From the NCBI GenBank assembly GCA_030549335.1, contig CM060194.1, positions 12,464,171 through 12,528,170 of the forward strand: a stretch of 64,000 nucleotides of DNA, given 5' to 3'. Made by a program: the position numbers and the translations under genes. The notes under the pieces are model-generated. The model made no database searches and was not told where the DNA came from. It saw nothing but the letters and a program-made list of their open reading frames with translations. This stretch comes from Pontederia crassipes (taxonomy: Eukaryota; Streptophyta; Magnoliopsida; Commelinales; Pontederiaceae). Of the stretch, positions 38,065 to 50,159 are shown in pieces (within the stretch, counting starts at the first letter, position 1; the number at the start of each line of letters is the position of its first letter).

Positions 38065-41000
38065 TGTTGGGTCAAAGTTTTAATGTCATATAAAATTATA
38101 TTTTGATGATACAAATCTCGAAAGATTAAAGTTAAATGCTGAAAAAGTTTAAATAAAAGGGATAACTTTATGCACCATAATTTGATTAAATAATTGACAC
38201 TGGTCTGATTAGATTCTAGATGAATCATAAATATCAAAGTTGTAGAGAATCCTGTTAGCTATTCATAAAATTAAAGATTATCTAATTTAGATAACTATGC
38301 AGAAAGTTATGACCAAAACAGTGCAGGTCGCTCAACATGCCGGTCGAAGATATACCGGTCGCCCTAATGAAGATGCCGATTGACCGACCCAAAATCGACT
38401 GATGTCGAGGCAATACTGGTTGACTTACCGGTCAATAGGGGTCGACCGACCATTGGTAGAAACTAAGGAAATGGGCGCAATGGTCATATAGACCGGTCGA
38501 CCGGTCCATAAATGCGGTCGACCGGTCCATTACTCAAATGAATAGTAATGGTTATATTTCAAAAAGAAAAATATGAAATAAATTCTGGATGAATTTTTCA
38601 TATGCTAGAGTCTATAAAATGAGTGCCAAAGCTAGAAGCAAAGGCACCCATCAAAGCATTGAAGCAAAAATTCAAGAAATCAAAAGAAGATCATTTCTCT
38701 TAAAGTTATCATTTAGAACTTTATTTTTTTCTCTCTTCTCTTCTTGTGAGTGTTCTATTGTAAACGAGATAAACCATTGTTCAGAAAAATAGAAAGAGCT
38801 CATATGTAAAAGAGGTTCTAAATCTTACTTTTTGAGCGAAAGAAAAGATTAGCTTCCTATAAGGAGAGGTTGATTTGCCTCTCGAAGCAGAGAAAAGGAG
38901 GTTGTGTAAAGGGCTTTCTTCCTTGCCCGATTTGGAATAAAGGAAGTGCTAATGGAATCTCCAACGGTCTTGAGGTCGAGAAATCGGAGCAGGGACATAG
39001 GCCAAGGTGTGGCCGAACCTCGTCAACAACTACCGTGTTCATTTGTGTTTGATTTTTTCTGTATCTCTCCCTCTCATATTGAGTCTGATGTGATATGAAT
39101 TGCATTAATTTAAAAGGTTTTTAAGAATTGATTTTAAGTTTCCGCGATGGTTTTTGTGAAATTGATAATTTCTGGTTGAACACTAATTCATCCCCCTTCT
39201 TGGTGCCCTTTGGGATCCTACAATTGGTATCAGAGCGGGTTGCTCTTATTTTTAAAATCTAATCATTTTTAGATCTAATCATTTTAAGATATAATCATTT
39301 TTTAAAGATTTAACCATCTTAAGAACTATGATATCAAGTGGATTTATTTTTGCCGAAGGTCAATCAATTAGTTGTCCTCTCCTTTTAAATGCATCAAATT
39401 TTGCATATTGAAAAATTAGGATTCAAGCCTACATATATTCTATTGATATAAACATGTGGGATATTGTTGAAAAAGTCTATTATTTACATGAAAAATTACC
39501 TTCCGAGCATGATGAAAGATTGAAATTTTTTTTGAAATTGGATTAGAAAGCAAAGAATATTTTTTATTGTGCTTTGGATTCAACGAATTTTAATCGGATT
39601 TCAAATTGTGAAAGTGCAATCGAAATTTGGAAGAAACTTGTTACTACCTATGAAGGAACGGATAAAGTCAAAGAATCTAGATTAAATATTTTGAATCATC
39701 AATATGATTATTTCAAAATGCTTGAATATAAATTTATAAATGATATGATTGCTCGATTTAATGATATTGTGAATGGCTTAGCCTCTTTGGGCGAGTCGAG
39801 AACTAATTCCTAAAAAGTGAAAAAGATTCTCCGGTCTCTCTCCTCCCAATGGCATACAAAAAGGACGGTGATAGAAGAAAATAGATATAAACAAATTAGA
39901 TTTTGATGATCTTGTTAGTTCACTTCTAACCTATGAGATCGGAATCCAAGAAGAAGAATCCAATGCTCCCCAAAAGAAGATATTGGCTTTGAAAGAAAAT
40001 GAAAATAAAGATGACTCAAGTGAAGAAGAAGTGGACGAAAAGATACTCACCCGCTATACAAGAAAGCTTGACAAATAACTCAAGTTGGTGAGATCTGAAA
40101 AAAGAGTGAGAAGACGAAAAGAGGATTATGTAAACATCACTCAAGTTTTATAAAGAAAAACAAAAAAGGAGACATCTCAGAAAGAGAAGAAGAAAAAGTA
40201 TGAAGAGTCAAGTGAAACAAGTGACTCATCAAGCTCTTCTACTGATGATGCATACCTATAACTAATGGTACATAACGATGAGTTAACTTCTAACTCTTTT
40301 AATTTAGATAATAATGAAGAAGATATTTCCTTTGATGTGCACAAAGAATTTTCCTCTCTTATAAAAAGGTATTTTACACTTAAAGAGGAAAATGAGAAAT
40401 TATTACATGAGATAGAAAAATTGAAGGAAGAAAATAATACATATTTGTGGAAAATGAAAACTTGAAAAATGAAATTAATTCTTTGGGAATTACACATGCA
40501 TGTGAATTTGTAAAACTACCATGCTATTTAGAAAAAGAAAAGAAGAAAAATATTCTTTTGAAAAATTCACAAAATGATGATAAAACTAGCTTTTGTGCAA
40601 AGAAAAATAATTTTAGGAAATACTTTGAATATGAAAACTCTTATTGAAAATCCAATCATTCATATGATAGAAAATCACATTTCAAATGTTTTACATGTGG
40701 ATTTTATGATCATTATGCATATTAACGTAAAATGAGAAAATCATCACAACATGGCATGATTTGAATTTCAAAAGGAACAATGTCTAACAAAACAGGACCC
40801 AAAGAAGTTTGGGTATAAAAAATTACTTGATTGTTTTTCAGGTGTGCCTCACATGCAAAGGACAAGGAGGAATTGAAAATGTGAAGGCACAAAGTTATGG
40901 TAAAAGTATAATTGGGAACACTCTTGCATCTTTTTTAGTTTTAAGCTCATTCTTTTGATTTCACTCAAAAATTTCAAAATGACTAATTCTTTGAAAGAAA

Positions 41001-42712
41001 AGAAAGGAACAAAAGAAAATTGGACATAGTGATAGGAGAATCATGTTAAAACTTTTCAACTTTATTTTTGGCATATCATGAATATCATTGTTGTATCAAA
41101 ATTCTATGTCATATTTTGATTTATAAATATATTTTTTTGGATTTCATCAAATTGTCTTCATTTTACTTATAAAATAGTCATCAAAATTAGGGGGATTTAT
41201 ATTTTAAAATCTTAAGGATGCAATACTTTACATGTCCATTATATGACAAAAAGGGGAAGAACAATTTTTTGAAAATGTGATTAAGGGGGAGTTGCATATG
41301 ATCTTATATGTTTCATATACAAATTATTCTTTTTTATGAAACAAATGGAAAAGAAATATGATCTGAATATTATGTCATATGAAGAGTACCTTACAAATAT
41401 TTATATGACTATCCACCATTATAAGGAAAGCTATGTGTTAGGGGGAGTATAATTGATTTTACAATAATTTTAAAAAATTTTCGCAACTTATATACTTTTC
41501 ATATTTCTCGGTTTGTCTTCATAAAAAATGAAGAGATTGTTGGGTCAAAGTTTTAATGCCATATATTATATTTTGATGATACAAACCTCGAAATATTAAA
41601 GTTAAATACTGAAAAAGTTTAAATAAAAGGGATAACTTTATGCACTACACTTTGATTAAATAATCGACACTGATATGATTAGATTCTAGATGAATCATAA
41701 ACATCAAATTTGTAGAGAATCCTGTTAGCTATCCATAGAATCAAACATTATCTAATCTGGATAACTATGTAGAAAGTTAGGATCAAAATAGTGCAGGTCG
41801 CTCAACATACCGATCGATGCAAAAAAAAAGCCGGTCAAAGATATACCGGTCACCCTAATGAAGTTGTAGGTCGACCGACCCAAAACTGGCTGACATCGAG
41901 GCAATACTGGTCGACTTATCAGTCGACAGTCTGGTCAAACGACCATTGGTAGAAACTAAGGAAATGGGCGCAATAGTCATATAGACTAGTCGACCGATCC
42001 ATAAATGTGGTCGACCAATCTATTACTCAAATGAATAGTAACGGCTATATTTCAAGGAAAAAATATGGAATAAATTCTGAACGAATTTTCCACATGCTAG
42101 AGCCTATAAAAGGAGTACCAAAGCTAAAAGCAAAGGCACCCATCCAAACATTGAAGCAAAACTTTAAGAAATCAAAAGAATCATTTCTCTTGAAGTTATC
42201 ATTTAGAGCTTTATTTTTTTCTCTCTTATCTTCTTGTGAGTGTTCTATTGTAAAAGAGAGAAACCATTGTTCAAAAAAATAAAGAGAGCTCCTGTGTAAA
42301 AGATGTTCTAAACCTTACCTCTTGAGCGAGAGAAAAGATTAGCTTCTTAGGAGGAGAGGTTGATTTGCCTCTTGAAGCGGAGAAAAGGTGGTTGTGTAAA
42401 GGGCTTTCTTCATTGCATGATTTGGAATAAAGGAAGCGCTAGTGGAATCTCCAGTAGTCTCAAGGTCGAGAAGTCGAAGCGAGGATGTAGGCCAAGGTGT
42501 GGCCGAATCTCGTCAACAAACACCGTATTCATTTGTGTTTGATTTTCTCTCTCCCCCCTCCTCTCATATTGAGTTTGATGTGATCTGAATTGAATTAATT
42601 TAAAACATTTTTAAGAATCAATTTTAAGCTTCCGCGATGATTTTTTGTGAAATTGACAATTTCGGATTGAACACCAATTTACCCCCCTATTGGTGCCCTT
42701 TGGGATTCTACG
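38065..42712 (+). mobile_element. Gag-only LTR retrotransposon, copy 2
   Basis: The 5' LTR is 38065-39222 (TGTTGGGTC...CCTACA) with PBS TGGTATCAGAGC at 39225-39236. The 3' LTR is 41538-42712. The target duplication GTTGT is at 38060-38064 and 42713-42717, with the terminal A of the 3' LTR changed to G. The interior again encodes only gag (39574-39813 and 40265-40735) with ESAIEIWKKLVTTYEG and a zinc-knuckle remnant CFTCGFYDHY. Each LTR has a TATA box (CTATAAAA near 38614 and 42104). It inserted into the methyltransferase gene between the codons of DIDV and VLAM. Confidence 0.93.
39385..40735 (+). pseudogene. Gag-like protein remnant of gag-only element copy 2
   Basis: Frames at 39574-39813 (MDSTNFNRISNCESAIEIWK), 40265-40465 and 40447-40647 match, in order, the gag of copy 1. 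Stops and frameshifts separate them. The zinc knuckle near 40687-40725 keeps CFTCGF but has lost the final histidine-cysteine spacing. No pol sequence lies between it and the 3' LTR. Confidence 0.8.
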
Positions 42713-42717
42713 GTTGT

Positions 42718-43118
42718 CCTAGCGATGAAGCCACCGGGATGGTGCACATCGAGCTGGAAATCAGCGACGACACGAGAACGTGACCATCATGACAACCTGC
42801 ATGAACTTTGATGGGCTCTTCAAAAACTTCATTGCGTCCTGCAGCCTGGTGCCGATGCACATCAACATGGACCACTGGCTGCCCTTCTTTGATAACACCC
42901 TTGACATCATGCACTCCATGCACGTACTAGATCTTGGATGTCGTGCTTGAGTTCACATTGTTCGACATCTACCAGTTCTACTACTTGGGCGCGCAACTGA
43001 ACGCGATGTACGCATCGACTTTAGAAAGCTCCAATGGAGCCTCAGGAGGAAACTTGACATGGGCATTGACAAGAATGAGTGGTACCTCTCGGCTCTGCTA
43101 GAGAAGCCAATAACATAG
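42718..43118 (+). pseudogene. Methyltransferase pseudogene, fragment 3 (C-terminus)
   Basis: The frame resumes exactly after the target duplication with VLAMKPPG. Then a damaged stretch (VHIELEISDD) replaces the glycine-rich SAM-binding loop, followed by NVTIMTTCMNFDGLFKNFIA, SCSLVPMHINMDHWLPFFDN, TLDIMHSMHVL, a frameshifted part, and WSLRRKLDMGIDKNEWYLSA with LLEKPIT and stop TAG at 43116-43118. The loss of the glycine loop and the stops make it nonfunctional. The family identity is clear from the conserved LPFFDNTLDIVHSMHVL-like region. Confidence 0.9.
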
Positions 43119-43779
43119 ATTTGATTTCTTCGAGATTGTCAATTCATTCAATTCAAAATTTGTTTGTGAACTGTTCCATTTTCACTTAATCATTGAACTT
43201 CTCAGAATTTTTATGATTCTAAAGTAGTGCTTAACCTAATAAAGACGTCAGGAGCTCTAAGATGTGTACGAAGGAAATATGAAATCAATATTATAATAAA
43301 ATGAGAAAAGATCTAATCCGTTATCTCGAGAATGCTATCCAACGGAAGGAAGTTCGTCGGAGAGGATCGCATCCGCAATCCCTCTAAGGGTATTCATGCC
43401 AAGACATCAAGAAGACTTGCACATTACTCCTTACGTCACAACCATTGTGGAGAAGAAGATGAGAAGTGGAGAGGAAGAATTGGAAAAGAAAGCCACACTA
43501 CTCTTCATAACTTATACATTATTATATAATGAATGAGGAGAAGAATTGTGTAACTTCTTCTCCATAATCATCTCATTCATAAAGGAGGAGGGTAGGTTAC
43601 AAATATGGGACAAGACAATTATGCTCCCCTAATTAAACCTATTATTATATAATAATTTGAACATCAATGACCTAGATTGATTCGATCACTATCGTATGAT
43701 CAAGTTGTTTGATCTATGATTCGATTCAATTGAGATTGTTCGATTGAGTTTAGGGCACATGTTTTTTCCATTGTCCAAC
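43119..43779 (-). mobile_element. LTR-like remnant (TGTTGGACAATGG family)
   Basis: The first part is probably pseudogene 3' flank. From about 43260 to 43779 the minus strand begins TGTTGGACAATGG just after a purine-rich AGTGGAAGC, as a 3' LTR would after its polypurine tract. The 43500-43779 part matches 21975-22215 on the opposite strand. No target duplication was found. Confidence 0.55.
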
Positions 43780-45839
43780 AGCTTCCACTTGCACTAAACT
43801 ACTTTCAATGCATATACTGATTCAACTTCTCAAGATGAGATAGTAATTTAGTTAGTGCATATCACATGTATTAACTTTTAATACACATCTAATTTATTGA
43901 TCAAATCAATCAATATTTCACTATTAGCGTGCAACATGATCAAGTTAGGCATGTACTACACACCTAATAAGCTTGGCCAATTTTGAAATCAAACAATTCA
44001 AAAATATTCTCAATAATCTTTTTTGTGTGTGACCCATTAGGCTCATATTACTATAACCATAAGTGTTTAATATGAATCAAATTCATTACAAAATATTTGA
44101 TAGTACAATCTATCAATATTATTTTCAAACAAATTGTGTGAATTCTTATAGACTGAGTGATACTTAGCAGTATATCTTGGCCCCTATAGTAGTGAGAATA
44201 TCAACAAACTTATAATATGATATACATACACGTATAGTTCTTCTGCATTTTCTATGTCCTGATTGAGATTAATTGGAAATGTTAGATCCCTAATCTCAAT
44301 ACATATTATATTAATAAACATATTGTTCAAAGAACATTGAGAACTCATTCTCATATTATAGTGGCCACAAAACTTTATTCATCAATTTTATTTATTACAT
44401 TGGACATCTCTCTTTGTAAGAGTCATATTGAATATTCATATATCTTCATCATGATGGACGTCATTACATGTTCATTTTTCTTTGAATTTTTAATGTTATC
44501 AAAGAATATTCATAAACACATAAGATATCAATAGTATCTCAGGTCAAAAGACCACGTGAACAATCGCATTAAAGAAAACTGGCTAACAATCCAACCAACA
44601 AGTTTTTTATGTGGGTCTGAACTTGTTCTCAAACAAATACATGTGTATTCGTTATGATGCATAATGAGAACTATTATCATTAACTATTTTAATCAACGAA
44701 CTACACAATCACCTAATTAGATTGAAGCTGTTCTATTATCAATCCTTCAGGTGATGAACAAACTTTTGAATTAGTCATAATGTGTCATATTCATACTTCA
44801 TGGACAATGTCATGAACTTAATATTCTACCATATATTGAGAATAATATCAATAGTTGTATAAACTCGATAGTTCAATTAACTTTTGTTATGATCATATCA
44901 TAAAGTCCGAATCAATCCAAATTGATTGAAGTAAAACTTTTCTAATGATCATATCATATTAATTATACTTTTATTTAAACTTATTATTTTGACCTAACTT
45001 TGACTATTTGATTATGTTTAGGACATATGTGTACCTACAAATCTTATATAGATATCTAATATCTACTAAGTTTCAAATACTACCATTTACTATGGTAAGT
45101 TTCAAACAGCACAACATATTCTCACTTTCACTAAACATAATCTTTCATAGTTTCTAAAAACTCATATTCTAAATATGCATTTTAGATTAAATTTAATGCT
45201 TGAGTCTGCTTTAAATATATTTGTGCGACGATCGCACATAATATTTTACATGTCATTAGTGTCAAAACACCCAAATTCTTTCAAGTTAAGTGGCATTAGT
45301 ATAGACATTAAATACTCATGGTCATTTTATATTTAAAATCCATGATTGAATTTTTTGATGTGATCTTAATTTGACATTCAAGCTTTCAATTAAGTCATTA
45401 TTGATACAATGAATTGTGAATTCTAAAACAACATACCATATTGGTCATAAGTCATAAATTATTTACTAATGTTGGCAAAGGTGCCATCATATACTAAATG
45501 ACTTTAGTAATGAGTTGTACCTTTATTAAGAAAATATATTGAATGTCGAAATCTATCACCATAGATGTCGACGCTTAATTAAAAATATTTTGATCAAAGA
45601 ATTTATGCGTATGACATTCATACTTTAATTGATTGAATCATTGTTTCATAAAAAATAGTGAAAAATATTTTTCTCCCACTAAATTGTGTATCATTTTGAT
45701 GCCGAATCAACTACACAAAATCAATAGTGCGATTTGCATTTTATATGCTTAAAAGATCTAACTTTTATGATAAATTAATGATCATACATTAATTTTTATA
45801 ATTCAACTAATTGAATTTATGTCAAACAATAAGATTTTT
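43780..45839 (-). other. AT-rich probable retrotransposon interior without coding sequence
   Basis: The stretch lies between an LTR-like remnant and the copia 3' LTR. It has no readable protein in any frame. By position it is probably the noncoding 3' interior of the TGTTGGACAATGG element. Confidence 0.4.
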
Positions 45840-46190
45840 AGGATTTCTGCACGAGAGAAATTATGCACCATGAGAAAACTCGAGAAATTTAAAATGATGT
45901 AGAGTTTTATTAGATGAAAGAAATAGAAGAGGATTACAAGATCAGATTGATTTTCTCTTTGAACTCTTAGGGAATTTATATAGGCACTCCCTTTAACATA
46001 TAGGAATTACAGACCGACTGTGACTCTGAATTAATCCCCAACAAAAAGACACATATCTCGTGATAAGGAAATAAATTAAATCTGAATCACATACAGAATA
46101 TCCCTTGTAGGGAAAATCTGTTGAAGCGCCTGATTACATAGGGGGACCACATAGGGTTATAACTGGGTTCAGATTCAAAGCATTATTAAT
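45840..46190 (-). mobile_element. 3' LTR of Ty1/copia element
   Basis: The minus strand has AAAGTGGAGATT (purine tract) just before the LTR, and a TATA-like CCTATATAAATTCC near 45975. Its distal part (GAGAAATTATGCAC, GAGTTTTATTAGATGA, TTTATATAGGCACTC on the plus strand) recurs at 53395-53525, the 5' LTR. Confidence 0.75.
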
Positions 46191-46302
46191 AAATCTCCAC
46201 TTTGACTTGAATCCTTCAATCAAATATCTAACACTCTCTGCCGCCGCCAGTCCCAACTTAGGACTACTGCCACCTATCAATATTTAGCAAGTCCAAACAA
46301 TG

Positions 46303-49300
46303 TTAAAACTTACTAGTAGGAACCGATTTGGTGAACATGTCCGCTAGATTATTTTTTGTGCCGACCTTTTTCACCTTGATCCTCTTCTCAGTACGGATGA
46401 AGTGATATCTGACGTCGATGTGTTTGGCTCTTTCATGATGCACTTGATCATTGGCTAAGCATATTACACTTAAACTATCATAAAACACTGTAGCCTGATC
46501 TTGTTGTAGTCCAAGATCTCCGACAAGGCCTTTTAACCAGATGCTTTCCTTAGCAGCTTTTGTCAATGCCATGTACTCTTTCTTTTTTATAGACAATGTA
46601 ACTGATGGCTGGAGTGTGGCTTTTCAATTGATAATAGAATTGCCAAAAGTAAAAACATAACCTGCCATTCATCTTCTTCCATCAACATCTGTAGCATAAT
46701 CTGAGTCTGAATAACCTACAACTAAATACTTTTTTCCACTTCTGTAAATGAGGCCAATGTCAGACATTCTTCTCAGATATCGAAAGATACGCTTTACTGC
46801 CTACCAGTGTTGCTTCCCTAGATTGCTCATGTATCTGCTAACCACACAAACGTTATGCGTAATATTAGGTCTTGTACATACCATAGCATACATTAAGCTT
46901 CTGACTCCACTGGCATATAGAACTCGAGACATATACTCCTTTTCTTCATCAGACATAAATTTAGTTGTAGAAAGATGTACATTTGAAACTGATGGAGTAC
47001 TTAAGGTCTTCACTGCAGATATATCGAATCTGGATAAAATTTTTTGAATGTAACTTTTCTGAGACAGAAAGAGTTTACCCTTTATGCAATCCTGTATATC
47101 TCCATTCCTAAAATCTTCTTTGCTGCACCAAGATCCTTCATATCAAATTCTACACTAAGAAGCTTCTTCAAATTCTGAATGTCTTCCATGTTCTTGGCAG
47201 CAATCAACATATCATCAACGTACAAGAGCAGATAGATGGTAGAATCACCCTCCACCTTCTTGTGATAGACGCAACAATCATAAGGGCTCCTCTTGAATCC
47301 TTTACTAATTATAAAACTATCGAATCTCTTGTACCACTGCCTCGATGATTGCTTCAAATCATATAATGATTTTTTCAATCTATAGACTTGGTCTTCTTTA
47401 TCTGGGAGACTCATGAGGATGTCTTCTTCAAGTTCCCCATGTAGAAAAATCTATCTTCACGTCTAATTGCTCGAGCTCCAAATTCTGATGTGCTACAATG
47501 GCAAGTAACACCCGGATGGAAGTGTGCCTGACAATTGGAGAGAAGATCTCATTGTAGTCTACTCCCTCTTTCTGACTGTAACCTTTAGCAACTAGACGTG
47601 CTTTGAATCTGATGCCTTCAGCTTCTGGACTTCTAACCTTCTTCTTGAAAATCCACTTGCATCCAATGACTTTTCTACCTTTTGGTAAAATGACCAACTC
47701 CCAAATCTGATTCTTGTAAAGAGACTCTATTTCTTTACTCATTGTCGTAATCCACTGTTCTGATTCTGCACATGTGATAGCATCCTTATAACTCGATGGC
47801 TCTGACGACTCCACCTCTTCAGCTACTTGGAATGCATATGCAACCATGTCCTCAAAGTCGTAACGCTTAGGAGGACCTACTTGCTTGCGAGCACGTCCTA
47901 CAGCTAGAGTTGTCGTTGCTTTTCTATTTGCTTCTCAAGTTCAGGTTGTTCATCTTGATGAGATTCTTCCGCCTCATTCTGAATTGGAGTTAATCCAAAC
48001 TTCACCTGTTTGTTGACACCCTCCTTTGATTTCTGCTTGAGCGTAGACATCTCATCAAAAGATATGTTTATGTTGTTAATATCCTTATGCTCTGAGGGAG
48101 ACCATATTCTGAAGCCTTTCACGCCTGCACCATATCCAACAAAGACTCCTTCTTTGGCCCTTTATTCCAGATTTCCTTCGCTGACATGATAATATGTTGG
48201 ACAGCCAAACACTTTCAGATTAATATAATCAGCAGAATTTCCTGACCATACCTCAATGGGAGTCTTCAAATCGATCACGATTGCAAGACTCCGATTGACA
48301 AGGAAGCATGCTGTGCTAGTAGCCTCGACCCAGAATGACTTGTTCAGATCAGAATTAGAGAGCATGCACCGTGCCCTGTCCAAAAGAGTTTTGTTCATGC
48401 GTTCTGCTACACCATTCTACTGCAGTGTATCTCTGACGGTGCGATGTCTCACAATGTCTTCATCATTGCAAAACTGATCAAATTTAGATGAACAGAATTC
48501 TAAGCCGTTATCTATACAAAAGCATTTCACATTTCTCGATGTCTGATTCTCCACCATAGTCTTCCGCTGTTGAAAGCTTCGAATGCCTCGCTCTTGTGCT
48601 TCATCATAAATACCCATGTCATCCTTGAGTAATCATCTATCATAGATAGAAAGTATCTAGAATATCCTAGAGATGGAACACGAGAGGGGCCCCAATAGTC
48701 AGTATGGATGTAATCGAGTGTTGCCTTCATCTTGTGCACGACTTTGCTGAATTGATGTCATTTTTGCTTACCAAAACACAATGCTTGTAGAATCCGATTT
48801 CAGATATCTTCTGACCATCCAGAAGATTGTGTTTAAGGATGTCCATCCCTTTTTTACTTATATGTTCAAGTCTCATGTGCCACAACTTGGACGCTTCTGA
48901 TTCTGATTTGGATGAATTACCTTCTGCAGCCATGCCAAAAATTACTGTGTTTTGTAGTATGTATAAGGACTTTTGTCTGACTCCTCTCATGACTTCAATA
49001 TCACCTTTGGTGACCATGAGAACACCTCCTGTAACATCCATCTGACATCCTTTGGAGCTCAGATTCCTAATGATATCATATTTTTCTTTGGTTGTGGAAC
49101 ATGACGGACCTCTGTCAATGTCTTCACCCGATTGGCATGACTTCTGAACTAAATTGAGTCGATTATAACTATTTTACAGGAAGCATCATTTCCCATGATG
49201 ATGTTTCTGCCATCAATATTCTGATAAGTTGAGAATCACTTTCTGTGCAGAGTCATATGATAGGAACATCCTGAGTCCATAACCCAACTCTCCTCCAAAC

Positions 49301-50109
49301 ATTTATGATCATACACCATGAGAGCCAAATCATCATCAGATTCGCTATTCTGGTGTGCTACTGCAGCAACTGTGTCCTTTTTCTTGGGAAAATTCTTCTT
49401 CCAATGACCCGATTCTTTATAGTAGTTGCAGATGTCCTTCAGATTGATATTCTTCTTCTTCGACTTACCCTTTTTAGGGTTTGTCTTCTCTGTAGTTGTT
49501 ACTAACCCTACGGCATGAGTCTCCACAGCTTTTTCGGACGCCCTATGACAAAGTTCATGAATATGTAGGCTCGATCTTACTTCTTTCAAAGTAATTGTGC
49601 GAAATTTTCGTATGACAGGGGAAGAGACACCAACAAAAGTAGGGCAACATCTTCATCCTTAATTTTTACATGTTTCGTAATTCCATCAATAGAGTATTCA
49701 TCTGATCAAGATGATCTTTCAGAAGGGTACCTTCTTGCATGCAGAGGGTGAACAAACATTGCTTCAACAACAACTTGTTGATCAGAGACTTGATCATGTA
49801 GAGACTCTCAAGTTTCGACCACAGACTGGCCGCCATTTCTTGATCAACGACTTCAATAATAACCTCATCCTCCAGACACAACATGATCATGGAGTGTGCC
49901 TTCTCTTCATATGCCACCAAATTTGCGAGGTCAGACTCCTTTTCTTTGCCCTTCGAGTCTTCCTCCTTTGGTTTGTTCTTCAGCACATTTGCGAGCAGCG
50001 CCCAAACTCCTTGTTGTTTCAGAAGTGCCTGCATCAGAGACTGAAATTGTTTCGCACTGTGAATTTCTTGGAGAATACCGTGGCTTAGATAGTTGATTGA
50101 AGAGGTCAT
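46303..50109 (-). pseudogene. Ty1/copia gag-pol polyprotein, broken
   Basis: On the minus strand the domains run in copia order. Gag is at 49666-50109. The region 49236-49589 has a zinc knuckle CNYYKESGHWKKN and protease motif WVMDSGCSYHM. A pre-integrase domain (LWHMRLEHISKKGMDILKHN) lies at 48727-49041. Integrase is at 48162-48739 (YIHTDYWGPSR, SMIDDYSR). Reverse transcriptase is at 47082-47847 (CKWIFKKK, YVDDML). RNase H is at 46303-46596 (KKEYMALTKAAKE, HIDVRYHFIR). The YVDD box and the protease aspartate survive, but multiple stops and frameshifts split the frame. The 5' leader is cut near 50160, where gypsy DNA begins. Confidence 0.93.
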
Positions 50110-50159
50110 CGATGCGGTAGTTGGTACTTATTCTTTCTTGTTGCCTTATTCAACATCTG

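Noticed and set aside
37890..38237. 115-codon minus-strand frame
   Set aside because: It spans the junction of the methyltransferase fragment and a retrotransposon LTR, so it cannot be an ancestral gene.
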